Assembly (NCBI GenBank): GCA_028554795.2
Contig: CM068826.1
Location: 106,919,602 to 106,983,601 of the forward strand
Length of the DNA: 64,000 nucleotides
Reading direction: 5' to 3'
Source of the DNA: Sinohyriopsis cumingii
Taxonomy: Eukaryota > Mollusca > Bivalvia > Unionida > Unionidae
Each line of letters begins with the position of its first letter. Positions within the stretch are counted from its first letter, which is position 1. Positions 1 to 11,105 of this stretch are shown here, piece after piece. The notes below the pieces were generated by a model, which had not been told where the DNA came from, ran no database searches, and was given only the letters and a program-made list of their open reading frames with translations. The translations under genes were made by a program, and so were the position numbers.

Positions 1-110
1 CACATTGAATGTATTTTCAAATGATTTTTATATGCAAGACATTGCGATATAGTTAACCTGGATATAAGTCATGAATGAATGGCAGGTACTTCCAGGCAGT
101 CCATTGGTAT

Positions 111-112
<2 letters not shown>

Positions 113-181
<69 letters not shown>
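113..181. repeat. (CT)n microsatellite
   Basis: About 34 uninterrupted CT dinucleotides. On the opposite strand this is a GA repeat and gives a spurious Arg-Glu open frame. Confidence 0.97.
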
Positions 182-184
<3 letters not shown>

Positions 185-530
185 GGTGAGTTTTTGTTGG
201 ATCCTGTTTTCAGTCTGACAGGATATTTAAACCATTGAGTAAAACCAAACATAATTAAGTTTCTTTATATTCACATCAGTGGACATTGTGATGTGTGTTA
301 CCTGACATAAGTGATACACACTACAGTATGGATGCATATGCTATATATATGGGGTTATTGGATGTATTCTTTCTTTAATAAATTGCTTGTGATGGGGGGG
401 GGGGAGTGGAAAAAATGGAAACAATACAAGGTGTGTTCCTTTCATTTTATTTTCCAATAATTTTTTGCCTATTTGATTTGTTATAACATGCAGTGTGTGT
501 TGGGAGGAGGTGCCAGTTCAACACAATTTT

Positions 531-1853
531 CATAGATGCCAACCATTACACTTTTGGCTTAATCAGTACACTTTTTTTCTGTCACTAATTTACGTGTATC
601 TGTGTTCAGATTACGCATTTTCGGTATATTCCCCTCCCTCCAAAAATTAATTTGTTTTCTCATGCAAGTGCCTTTGGACACCTACTCCATTCGCATACAG
701 GCACTTTTTGACGTCTCTACACCATTCTCATGCAAGTGCCTTTTGACACCTGCTGTAAACATCAGCCATTTTGAGCGGGTTTTCATAGTGCTACCTTTGG
801 GGGAAACCCCTGTTACATACTACATTCATTACTGTGAATGACCAATACGTCAGATCACGTGGTCGCTGTTTATGCTCTGGTTGAAATCTGCTATTTAAAA
901 TAACTGGGTCATATTCTCCACTCTCCAAATAACGTAGGTAAAGGCTCTGATATTGATGTAGGCAGCAATTAGTTTTTATAAATTATCAAATTCAGATGAC
1001 TTATTGATGTAGACGCAGACAAAAAACTTGTAAATTTTGAGTATGAGAAATGGCAGCTATGGTTGGTCACACGGCTTCACTGACTTGACGGTGACTGAAT
1101 TCTTCCAAGATTTTAAAGCACATAAAAAATCTTCCGTGATAAAATAATTTCACATCTATAGCGATCGGACTTTACTCTTAAATTTTTCCATACATAATAG
1201 ATACGTACCACAAAGGTAAAATGGTTAAAATTGCTGTTAAACATAATATACACTGCACTGCTTAACAGTTAACAGGCAGGCCTATGTGTATGGAGTTGAA
1301 TAGGTAACAGTTTTCTATTTATAATGCACTGCAATGGGTAACATTGCTACATGTGTTTTGAAGAGCTAAAAAGCCATACACTCTTTTTAGAGTCTGTGTA
1401 AGAAATACTGACAATAAAAAGGGCAGAGTTAGAGTGCTCTTCTTTTATTACCAGAATTAACAGTAGATTCCACTGGAGAAAACATTTTTTTACTTGCTTG
1501 ATAATGCTTTGAATTAATATAACTGTGAGAGATTGTTTGTTTTGTTAACAAAAATATAACTGAATTCAGATCCAGGCTCTGTAACCGAGCACTTAGTGCT
1601 CTACTAGTACAGCTGGTACAAAGTGTTTTGAAATGCAATACAAGAGTCTATTGCTTTTTAAAACTCGTATTGTTATATACAAAAACGTGAAGCACTAATT
1701 GATATCAAAAGTCCAGAGGGATAAATAAATCATTTTGTACGTATGCTCATTGAATTTTTATCATGTTATATGTGGATTACTCTTTTTCTGCTTGGATTAC
1801 TCTTTTTGTCCACTTGAATTATACTTTTTCCTCGCCAAGGGTTGGCATGTATG
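531..1853 (+). mobile_element. hAT-like DNA transposon, copy A (degraded)
   Basis: Its ends are inverted: CATAGATGCCAACC on the left and GGTTGGCATGTATG on the right. It is flanked by a likely 6-bp duplication (AATTTT / AATTTA). The right subterminal region repeats a GGATTACnCTTTTT motif three times in the same orientation. Around 1400-1490 and 1515-1650 the + strand keeps out-of-frame pieces of transposase that match copies B and C, including the part before the C-terminal dimerisation region. Most of the coding region is deleted or frameshifted, so it cannot be active. It lies in an ALYREF intron, in the same orientation as copies B and C. Confidence 0.75.
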
Positions 1854-2281
1854 AATTTATTTTATTTCTTAAGTCTTGGGACATGTGACTATGTGTAAAA
1901 AAGTTTCAACTAAGTTCTGCAACAGAAAAAAATCATTTATTTTATTGTGTTCAAAGATATATAGTAAAACACGGTAATTGTTCAAATGAAAACTAACACG
2001 GTGTGTATTTTTTATTTCTAGTACTTAACAGATAAAATTATATGCAAAAATGATGGTTATATTGTTGAACCCACATTTGTTTTCAAATGGGGCCGTATAG
2101 CCCTGTTGGAGTCATTTATTGGCAAAACACTGCTGTCCAAAATAATAATTAGCCAAAATTGTATAAATGTAGGGAAGGACTTGTCATTGTAGAAATATGG
2201 TGGTTCTCTAAAATTATGTTCCATATTTTCGGCAATATTTAAATGTTCAGGTTTTAACCAATAATGTATCTTGACTTTCAG

Positions 2282-2429
2282 GAGCTCTTTGCAGAATTTG
2301 GGACAATAAGAAAGGGGATTGTGCACTATGACAGATCAGGTAGATCACTGGGCACAGCTGAGGTAATATTTGAGAGAAGAGCAGAAGCAGTCAAAGCTTT
2401 GAAACAATACAATGGAGTACCACTTGATG
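2282..2429 (+). CDS. ALYREF: ALYREF exon encoding the second half of the RRM (5'-partial gene)
   Basis: ALYREF (Aly/REF, THO complex subunit 4) is a nuclear mRNA export adaptor of the TREX complex. It binds spliced RNA and hands it to the NXF1-NXT1 exporter after being loaded by the helicase UAP56/DDX39B. The exon encodes 49 residues starting [12 protein letters not shown]. They include the RNP1-like segment [13 protein letters not shown] and the family hallmark [12 protein letters not shown], so they form the helix 1 to helix 2 half of the single RRM. The match to animal ALYREF is nearly residue for residue. The exon follows TTTCAG and ends at GATG|GTATGT, splitting the glycine codon (phase 1) that is completed at 8511. 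The upstream RRM half and the N-terminal RG region are outside the window. No frameshift is seen. Confidence 0.95.
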
Positions 2430-2585
2430 GTATGTATATAAGGCAGGGATAGCATTAAGCTATGTGTTTGTATCTCAGATGCTCTTTGGATGCATTATTT
2501 TTCTCACTGAATGCTTACATGTCCATATAGGCCAGCTGACAGTTTTTGTGTGGATGTACATTTTTTTGCCTGTCTGTCATCTGTG

Positions 2586-3130
2586 ATAAATTCTGGTCAG
2601 TTTTAAGTTCACCTGGCCATAAGCTCGAATGAGGTTGTGTAGGTCTCAGTGTCTGTCATGTATTGTAAGTCAGCCATCTTACATGCATAAGAAATTGTTG
2701 GTTACCTCTGTAGGTTATATTTCTGATCTGATTTTGATCAGACTTTATATATGGCCTTGTATTACAAAGATCTTGGACAAGTTTGATTAGGAATGGATGG
2801 TCATGAATTTGATTGGATGAGTTTGTTACTACCATTCCATATCTCTGATCCAGTTTTTATCCAACTTTAAATATGGGCTCATGATGAAAATCTGATGAGT
2901 TTAGTAATGAGCAAGATTCACACCTATTAAATGAGGTGATTTTGCATTTGAGGCAAATTTCTGGTCAGTTTGATGTGACTTGCAATATGTGCATAAATCA
3001 TAAGGATCTTGGTTTATTTGGATAGTATACATAGGGTTATATCAGAAAGATTTCTGACAAATTTGATAGAGCATGATCCACACATATGAATGAGATGGTT
3101 ATACATATGATTGGCTGAGCTTGTTTCATT
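2586..3130. repeat. Degenerate tandem repeat, intronic
   Basis: Diverged units of roughly 110-190 bp share phrases such as TCTGATC-CAGTTTTTAT, GATCAGACTTTATATATGG and AATGAGGTGATTTTGCA. Part of it, read as reverse complement, resembles 19820-20420 (for example the ATTCACACCTATTAAATGAG stretch). This suggests a dispersed family of old tandem repeats. No coding content is seen. Confidence 0.5.
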
Positions 3131-3415
3131 CATGGAGCAATATTTCTGAACCACCTTAAGTCAAACTTGGTAAATAAATTCACAACATCATTCTTGTCCT
3201 TCTTGCATGCTTATTTTTGAGACCTTGCAAATAAATCTTGTATTAAGGTGTATTTTACAAACAACTGAGCGAGTTATAGGAATTTCTCACATACGAGGAG
3301 TGTATTTCATCCGGGTTTCTATTTTTACTGTTTTCTGTGATGAAATTTTCTAACTGCATTAGAAGAATAACTTTTTTGTACAATATACATGTCAACACCT
3401 TTTTGATATACCTGC

Positions 3416-4060
3416 CATGGTTGCTAGTACATTCATTCAATAATGTATTTTTGATCTGTTTTAGGTTTGTGGTCATTGACTGGATAATATTATCATGCAG
3501 ATGATTTCTCTACAGACATTTACTTGTTTACTATTGTGCACTTCACAGTAAGCTTATGCAACTCAGTTTAGTCACTCACTGTGTAATGTTAGAGACCAGG
3601 AAGGTCATGCAGGTAATTTCTAACAACATTTTTATTAATTATTGGCCACATTGTGGTATATTTATGCAATTCTGAAATAATTTCAGCTGTGGTTGCTAGT
3701 ACACTTGTTCCATAATTTGAATTTGAGCTAGTACATGTTTGCAGTCATTGACTGCATAATATCATGCAGATAATTTCTGTAGGCATTTATTTCTTCACTA
3801 GTGTCCACTTCATGGTAAGTTCATGCAACACTTCTAACTCTATATTATATTACAGACCATGAATGTCTTGCAGATAATTTCAGATGACATTTATATTGTT
3901 AACAAGCATACACTTCATATACGTTCACGCAGTGCTTCAATGCTTTCACCCCTCTGGTCACTTGTATGTTCATTCAGATGATGTATACTTCACCTACTAT
4001 GATTTTTGTCACTCTATGTCTGGTATTATGAACCAGAAAGGTCATGAATGTAATTTGTAT
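3416..4060. repeat. ~270-bp tandem repeat, about 2.5 copies
   Basis: GGTTGCTAGTACA recurs at 3419 and 3691. It is followed in both copies by a GTCATTGACTG-GATAATAT-ATCATGCAG block, and by a block about an AGACCA-GAA-GTC-TGCAG-TAATTTC sequence. A third partial unit runs to about 4060. The 105-codon open frame that starts in this area matches nothing and looks like chance. Confidence 0.55.
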
Positions 4061-4343
4061 CTAAAGCATTTGCCTGTGCAAAGAAGATCATGTTCATCGT
4101 TATCTTCCAAAGAGACAATGTTGATAGCTCTAGCTATTTCATCCTGGATAGGATGGATTATTTGCTCTACATACAGGGAATTGACCAAAGATCAAAATTA
4201 AAACATTGCACATTTTGACCTATGAGGTAAGGACATCTCCACCTTCATGGAATGGAGGTCAATAATGACTCTATCTAGATTTACCTTTGATAACTTTTAT
4301 GCCAGAGAACCTTTTGATGTGGAGAGGCCCATAGCAATAATGC

Positions 4344-4377
4344 AACAGGCTAATATCCCAGGTTATTTTAGCCAGCT
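4344..4377. repeat. Left part of a dispersed repeat split by hAT copy B
   Basis: The sequence GCAACAGGCT...TTTTAGCCAGCT continues at 6120 after the hAT element. The uninterrupted paralogue is at 6801-6975. See the separate entries for 6120-6261 and 6801-6975. Confidence 0.7.
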
Positions 4378-6119
4378 ATGTACATGCCAACCATTATGCT
4401 TCTGGCATAATTTTTTTCACTAAATTACACATTACACGTAAATGTATTTGGATTACGCTTTTTCGGTATATCCCCCTCCAAACAAAATTAATAATTTGTT
4501 TTCTCATTTTTATTAACATCCCATTAATCACACAGACCGTATTCTAGAAAAGACGCTGTCTATGTAACTACAACATAAGAGTTTGCTTGTCCATAGAGTT
4601 GCATGCACTTCCCTAACAGTATTATGTTCTATTTATAGCAGCTGCCCTATTTCCAAATAACAGGCTGGTTCTACTTTCAGACTTTTGACCTCGGTTTATA
4701 TTTATAGCAGCTGTATGGCTTAGTGAGGAGAAAACAGACTGGTTTTCTAATTTGTAATCTTTGCTTGCAGTCTTTGTTCAAATTCATATCTGGTACAGAA
4801 CCAGTCTGTAGATATTTGGCACTGAAAGTCGTCAGATTTATTTTAGTTGATGCGTGTGTTAGAGCAAAAATGTTTTTCATATAATTTCACAGATGGATTA
4901 CAAATGACGAAAAATCGATTCAGAGATGAATACATGAAATACATTATACAGCATTCCATTCTAGGGCAGCTTCACTTCCCTTGCAGGCTGTGTGGAAAGG
5001 ATTTTAATATTGGTCTTAGTGGTAATACAAAGAAACCTTGAATTAGCTTATTTTACTAACTCCAACATTGTGGACACAAATTTTACAAATGCAGAGACGT
5101 TATTTATCGAGTTCTTAATAGAACACAGACTACCCCTAGCGGCAGAAGACTACATTGGTCCTTTGTTCAGACGGATGTTTCCTGATTCCAAAGTTGTTTT
5201 AATAATGTTAGGTGTTTAGCAGAAGAAACTTGACTTAAAATTGCAGAAGCCATGAAAATTTCATCGTTTAGTATTGCAACAGACGGTAGTAGTGGTTATG
5301 ATGACGAAAAGTTGTACCCAGTCTGTGTAAGAGACGTTGACAATGAAAGGGGCAAAGTCAGAGTGCTTTTCTTTCATTACCAGAATTAACAGTCGATTCC
5401 ACTGGATAATTTTTTATTTTATTTTCTTGAAAATGCTTTTTAAAAAAATAAGTTGGCAGAACTGTATGGGGTTTTCAACTTATGCTGCGTCAGTGATGAA
5501 TGGAATTCATAAAGGAGTTGCATTCTATATTTTCGTGAATATCTCCATCATTGTTCTTGTCAGGTTGTCTGCCATATGATGCACCATGCTGCAGGAAAGG
5601 CTGCTGATAAATTAGAAGGTGAACCTCCGCAGTATCAAATTGGCACTCTACCTGACAATGTACATCATGTGGACAGAGTCGATTTTTTTTCTTCTCATAT
5701 TTCCCAGCTAAAAGACCCAATTACTGGAAGATATATTCCTCTTCTTAGTCAGGTTATGAAAGGAATATTGGTTCTTTACCATTCTAATGCTGACTGTGCT
5801 AACAAAAGTAAAACTGAATTCAGATTCAGGCTCTGTAACCCAGCACTTGGTTCTCTACTGGTGTGCAAAACATTTAAAGTCTCAGCTGGTACAAAGTGTT
5901 TTTAAATATGAGTATGTTGCTTTCTAAAGCTCAAAGTGTTACATATGAAAACTTGAAGCATTAATTAATGTTAAAACTACAGAGGGATAAATAAATCATT
6001 TTGTAAATATCCTCCTTGACTTTTTATCATGTTATATGTGGATTACTCTTTTTCTGCTCGGATTACTCTTTTTGTCCACTTGGATTACACTTTTTCCTTG
6101 CCAGGGGTTGGAATGTATG
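4378..6119 (+). mobile_element. hAT-like DNA transposon, copy B (most complete copy, defective)
   Basis: The inverted ends (TACATGCCAACC and GGTTGGAATGTATG) are flanked by CAGCT(A) on the left and CAGCT(T) on the right, so the target duplication is 5-6 bp. The + strand carries transposase blocks in family order. First comes an N-terminal BED-like finger start near 4905-5030 (FRDEYMKYIIQHSILG, then CRLCGKDFN). Then a catalytic-core start near 5255-5420 (IATDGSSGYDDEKLYP, FHYQN). Then the C-terminal hAT dimerisation region near 5755-5905 (VLYHSNADC, LVCKTF). Stops, frameshifts and internal deletions separate the blocks. The subterminal GGATTACnCTTTTT repeats match copies A and C. Confidence 0.85.
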
Positions 6120-6261
6120 CAGCTTTTCAGTGACAGGTCTTTTCTGGTTTGTCACATCAGTGGATACGGGGTCACTGCTCCAGCCTAGTTATATCTGAAG
6201 TTGAAGCAGTCTCACATACTGGGTACTTTAAGTGACCAGAGGTGGGCCTTCTCAGGGGTAA
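6120..6261. repeat. Right part of the dispersed repeat split by hAT copy B
   Basis: The sequence from CAGCTTTTCAGTGACAGG to CTTCTCAGGGGTAA is closely similar to 6826-6965. Together with 4344-4377 it gives the pre-insertion site of copy B. Confidence 0.75.
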
Positions 6262-6761
6262 TTAAGAGCTTCACAAGGGCGTTATTTATGCTGTTTGAGT
6301 CAGCAACTAATTGTTTATACCACGATAAACTCCGAAGAAAAAGCGTTAAACTCTTATAATTGAAATTTCAGTTATTCGTTATGTTATTTTGTTTGCATCA
6401 TTAAAAAACAGAAATCTTAATTGAGCGTAGTAATACATGTTTGGGGTTTTATGTTATGTAGCTATTTATAGCACTTGGGATTGTCCTGCTTGATCGTAAT
6501 AAGGTCATCATAATACCAGTCCTTCAACCAGTGGAAGCCAAATTTATTATAATTTTTTTTACAAAAATTGTTAGAATGTTCTTTTTCTTTAATGCTTACT
6601 TCGTGTCTGCCTTAACTGGCAGTGTTTATCTTATGATGTAACATGACTCTATTTATACAAGTGTGTATTCTATGATCACATGTTAAGATTCTGACCAATG
6701 GAAATGTTATTTTGCCAGTTACTCGCATGGCAATTATTAATAAGTGAAGGGCAAATTGGAC
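6262..6761. other. ALYREF intron, nothing recognised
   Basis: AT-rich intronic sequence between the split repeat and the SINE. No open frame, structured repeat or regulatory motif could be supported. Confidence 0.5.
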
Positions 6762-7240
6762 TGCTCCGGTGGCTTAGTGGTTAGAGCATCTACCTCAGAT
6801 GCAACAGGCTATTTTAGCCAGCTTTTCAGTGGCAAATATTTTCTGGTCTGACACATCATTGGATATGGGGTCACTGCTCCAGCCTAGTTATATCACCGAA
6901 GTTGAAGCAGGCTGGCAGGCTCACATACTGGGTCCTTTAGGTGACCAGAGATGGACTTTCTCAGGAGTAAAGGTGTCGCCGATTTGAACCCAGGCTGAGT
7001 CATGCCAAGACTTATAAATGGTACTAACAGCTGCCTCGCTAGGCACTCAGCATTAACAGGTTAGTGTTGGGACTAGTCGGCCTAGTTTTAGAATAATGTG
7101 ACCGGGTGGGACATCATGCTACATGTCTGTGGCATGATGCCCCAGTGCTCAACATCCCTGTAAACTGCCACACTGCAGACATCGTAGTGATATGACTGAA
7201 TTATTGTTAATGCTGTGTGAAAAAATTAAATCACACACCT
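6762..7240 (+). mobile_element. SINE family B copy with internal insertion
   Basis: It starts CTGCTCCGGTGGCTTAGTGG, a tRNA-like head with an A box (TGGCTTAGTGG). It resumes near 6976 with GATTTGAACCCAGGC-GAGTCATGCC, the B-box side, followed by the family body (CTAACAGCTGCCTCGC, GGTTAGTGTTGGGACTAGTCGG, GACATCATGCTACATGTC). It ends in a CACAC-rich tail near 7230. About 170 bp of unrelated repeat (6801-6975) separates the A and B boxes, so this copy could not be transcribed from its internal promoter. Confidence 0.75.
6801..6975. repeat. Uninterrupted copy of the repeat that hosts hAT copy B
   Basis: It runs from GCAACAGGCTATTTTAGCC through GATATGGGGTCACTGCTCC to CTTTCTCAGGAGTAAAGG. It matches 4344-4377 plus 6120-6261 without the 1.74-kb transposon. 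It sits between the two promoter boxes of the SINE B copy. Confidence 0.7.
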
Positions 7241-8510
7241 ACACTAAGGACAAATTCTTTACGAGTCATGATACCAATGTGAATAACTTAGATCCTACAT
7301 ATTCATTTCCATCAAGAATAATATATAAATGTGTTTTGTTGTTTAACTTCATCATTGAGTCTGTAAGAGAGCTACAATATCGCCACTTAATTTGTCCTCT
7401 AATTCATTCCATCTGCAAACTAGCTTTTCATTGTTGGAAAAGTATTTCAAAATGAAACAATCCAATATTTTATTTATCTGTTTTTCAAAATAGATAAAAT
7501 TAAAAGATGGAAATTGCCTCTTTACTTTCTTGAATGGTCAGTAGAAAACTGAGAAATTAATAGGGCAACACACACTTAGCTTTATGATGAAACTATTTTT
7601 TCTTGCTGGAAATTGCATTGCACTCATAACATCTCGCTTGTAACTTTGCAAATCTGAACCAAACAATAAAAAATGTATGATATTAAGTGATTCATTTGGT
7701 GTTGAGTCTGTCCTTTGTTTGGGGAAATCATGCTTTCTGAATTAGACCCACCATTGGTGACACCAATATCTGATCTTCATAGTCAAGCCAACTTGGCTAG
7801 ACAGGTACTGGCTAATTGTTCATGTTTTTATTTTAAGGTAGTGTGTCCATTTTCACAAGGATTTGCTTAACTTAAAATTTAATATTTGTCACATTTTTGG
7901 TTGGTAGAGGAAATGACCAAAATATATACAACACACTACCTATAGACTCCGTAACTGGTAGATCATGTGACTGTGTAGGAGCAAAGATGAACCCTGCATC
8001 CAAGGTCATACATACAATCTCTGCAAGCAACGATACAGAGTTAATGGCTAAGTGGAAGAGTAATTATCCTAGATTATCTTAAGAAAGGTGGGAACCAGTG
8101 TCATTTGGGTAATAGGTTGACTTGATGTCTATTGAACAGATTAAATTTATGAGTGGGAAACATTTAAAATTAATTGGCAGAAATGATAGCAAAACAGGAC
8201 TGCAACAGTAAAATTCTCTATTGGAGTTTCTTTGATAATGCTTAATGATTATACTAAGGATACACCTTCCGTGCAGTTGATCCTGCTGGCAGAATGTGCA
8301 TTCCACTCCAGTAGTAATTAATGTATGACAAGATTCTTGACACCAGTACTGCTATACAAAGGGAAATCACTCCTGTCAGACTCCCATGTGGACTTGTTAG
8401 GTAGTAGTTGTACTCCTAGGGTATTATGATTGGATAAGTTATATTGGAGATACATACTTTACACCAAAAACTGGCTTCTATAAAGAAATTTTCAAACTAT
8501 GCTTTTATAG
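7241..8510. other. ALYREF: ALYREF intron, nothing recognised
   Basis: No supported gene or element. The short open frames at 7897-8082 and 8079-8306 match nothing and lack splice context. The stretch ends with the acceptor CTTTTATAG before exon 8511. Confidence 0.5.
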
Positions 8511-8649
8511 GTCGAGCTATGAACATTCAGTTGATAGGAGCTGGAGACTCTCCCAACCAGAACAGAATTGGAAGTACCAGAGGAGGTAGTGGAAGTGGCT
8601 TCAGCAACAGAAGCAGAGGAGGAGGAGGAGGAGGCCAGAGGAGAGGAGG
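8511..8649 (+). CDS. ALYREF: ALYREF exon encoding end of RRM and first RGG segment
   Basis: The exon completes the split glycine and encodes RAMNIQLIGAGDSP, the last beta strand of the RRM. A linker (NQNRIGSTRGGSGSGF) and an Arg/Gly-rich stretch (SNRSRGGGGGGQRRGG) follow. In ALYREF the Arg/Gly stretches bind RNA and NXF1 and are targets of PRMT1 methylation. The exon lies between CTTTTATAG and GAGG|GTAAGT and ends in phase 2, and the missing base is supplied at 13690. The opposite strand has a proline-rich open frame that is only a shadow of the GGA/GGT codons. Confidence 0.93.
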
Positions 8650-9317
8650 GTAAGTTTCATCTCCAGGAATTGTTTTGGTGATGGCATTTGGGTCTGAGCC
8701 CATCATTTCAGGGAAAACCATAGGAATTGTGATCAGTTTACTTGTATCTTATGCTCTCTAATCTGGCATCACACCTATGATGTATAGATAAAAATGCACA
8801 AAACTCGTTTAAAATAGCTTGGACGACTTGCAAATTAACAGTGATTTATTGATATGAGCACATTCAGGTGATGAATAATAAACTTTTCTATGTTTTATGG
8901 CATTCCATTTATAATAATAAAAAAACTTTGTGCACTAGTGCTCATGAGTGCCAGAAAGTTGATGGGATGAATGGATGGATGAGAATTATACCAATACCTC
9001 TATGTGGGTATAAAAAATATAAAAATGGAATTCATTTTCAGGAGTACATTGCTGAAATTAGGAATTTTGCGTGACTTTAAATATTTTACATCGAGATTTG
9101 AGCCCATTTGGGAACCTCAACAAAAAAATCTGACCTTTTTTGCCCTCTAGTGGGTTCATAATTGTTGTTACTGACATCACATGAAATATGTAATGTATAT
9201 TACCTGCTGTATTTTGTGAAATGTATATCTTCATATTGGTTTGCACCAGTATCTCATCTTAATCAAGGAATGATTATCATAATTTAAAATAAGAAACACT
9301 TGTTTTCTATAAATGAG

Positions 9318-9538
9318 TGGGTCACTGGGTTTAATGCTATTTTTCAGCACATGATAGGCTTTACATAATAGATAGTATATTTGGTAGAGGAAGAACCAAT
9401 GACCCACAGCAAGCTACTGGCAAGCCTTCTTGTATACCCCCACTGGCAGAGCCGTGACTCAAACCTACGTGGGCAGAGGTTAGATGTCAGTGATCTGTAA
9501 AGGTGAGCGCCTTAGATCACTCCATCACCCAGTGTGCC
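9318..9538 (-). mobile_element. SINE family A, diverged copy
   Basis: It keeps the family order on the - strand. The + strand shows GGGTTTAATGCTATTTTTCAG, then GAGGAAGAACC, GACCCACAGCAAGCTACTGGC, and the decayed B and A boxes up to CCATCACCCAGTGTGCC. It has no GTT tail and many point changes, so it is an old copy. Confidence 0.75.
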
Positions 9539-11105
9539 ATAATAAGTATAGTAGCTGCAATAAAGTATAAAAAATATTCCCTGGGCTCAGCAGATTTGAG
9601 CAGTAATACACATATCCATCTGTCTTGAAGTCTTGATTACTAGTCAGCAGTTAATTGGTTGATTTAGCTGCAGTTTTTTAAAAAGTGGACCATGTTTGCA
9701 TTAGCATATTAACACATCTTTCAAGTCAAGGGGTTGAACAAAAACTGCTAAAGATGTGCAGTCGTTACTGCATAATAGTTGTATAACAGGGTCAATTCAA
9801 GTCAAATCATAGTGTTAGATCTGCTGGTCAAAATACATTTGTTGCAATCAAATCTAGTTATTGACTTGTCCAGGTTTTGTCCAGATCTTGGTTTTCAGAT
9901 ATAAAAAAACTAGAGTTGGTCATGGAACCAGACTAACGATTTTTCTTTTGGTTGTATAGTTGAAATATTTAAGTCTCAATGATCAAAATTTCTTTTGAAT
10001 AATTCTCGTTTTATTTCCCCAAAGAATAATAATTTTTAGTAGCAAAGTCCCACACAAGCTCAGCCCTACCCCACCCCCATCAGAAGTGAGCTATTTTCAA
10101 AATGCACATTGCATTGTCTCAAATGGCAACCATTGTTATGCTGAATGACAGGAACATGAAACTAGCCACAATTGTTCCCGAGGTATCACTAATAAATAAC
10201 ACATTTTAGCTTGAGCAGGTAGGTTACAGGGTAAATTTCTTTGCTTATATGGAAGAATGCAAACCTGCTTTGTCATCCTTTTTTCCTTAATTTTCTTACA
10301 AATAAATGAAAAGAAACATTTTCACAATATTTTTCTTTCTCTTAATGCAAAGTTTTAAATTTATTTTGACTTAATTCATGTGTTCTAAGACATTTTCCCA
10401 TAATTAAGGTCATTGAACACACACAGTAAGTACTACTACTATAAGACATAGTCAATAAGAAATTTAATCCACATTACATGAAAGAAACATTATTATGCCA
10501 ACATTCCCTCCATTGTGCATTTTGCAGAGGCAGACAGCTTCACCCAACACCTGTCACACTCTAAGAAGTACATTAATATCTGTTGAGCATTCTTTCGGAA
10601 TGTCATCCCAAAACGAACAAAAATTGAAGGTTACAAGGGCAGTCAGCCTTTTATAAATTTAAATAGTGAAAGAGAACATATATTTATTGGACATCATGTG
10701 TCCATTTGAGTATTACACAGTGGGGGAGATGATGCCACTGTCACATGAATTTTAAAATTAACAAAAATTATTACATATTAAGAGATTTAGCAAGAAGCCA
10801 TTGACCTCCATGAGTTTTGCAGATTCTGAAACTAAACTTAAGGTGTATATGGCGTGAATTTACCTTCTGAACTTTTTCATTGTACATTATGGTGTTTGCT
10901 TTTGCTGCATCAGATGACACATCTGAACTTTTCAGATGCACTTTTTCCAAAAGCAGTATATATTTCATGAAACCATACTGAAAATTGGTCTGATATATGG
11001 AAAAATAGAGTGCCTTTCTGAGGTTTTTTTTGGGTTGGCAGAGCAGTTTTTTGTATTTGTATTTGCAATCACATAGATTTATTCATGCTAGATCTGTATC
11101 CATTG

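Larger units (their letters stand above)
1..2281 (+). other. ALYREF: ALYREF intron, 5' part of window
   Basis: No exon is recognisable before position 2282. The residues expected just upstream of the first visible ALYREF exon (the start of the RRM and the N-terminal RG region) are not found in any frame here, so the preceding exons must lie left of the window. The stretch holds a CT microsatellite (113-181) and one degraded hAT-like element (531-1853). Nothing else is identified. The polypyrimidine-rich end TTGACTTTCAG at 2271-2281 is the splice acceptor. Confidence 0.6.

Noticed and set aside
28-252. Arg-Glu repeat protein on the - strand
   Set aside because: Translation of the CT microsatellite.
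8527-8721. Proline-rich frame on the - strand
   Set aside because: Shadow of the Gly/Arg codons of the ALYREF RGG exon.
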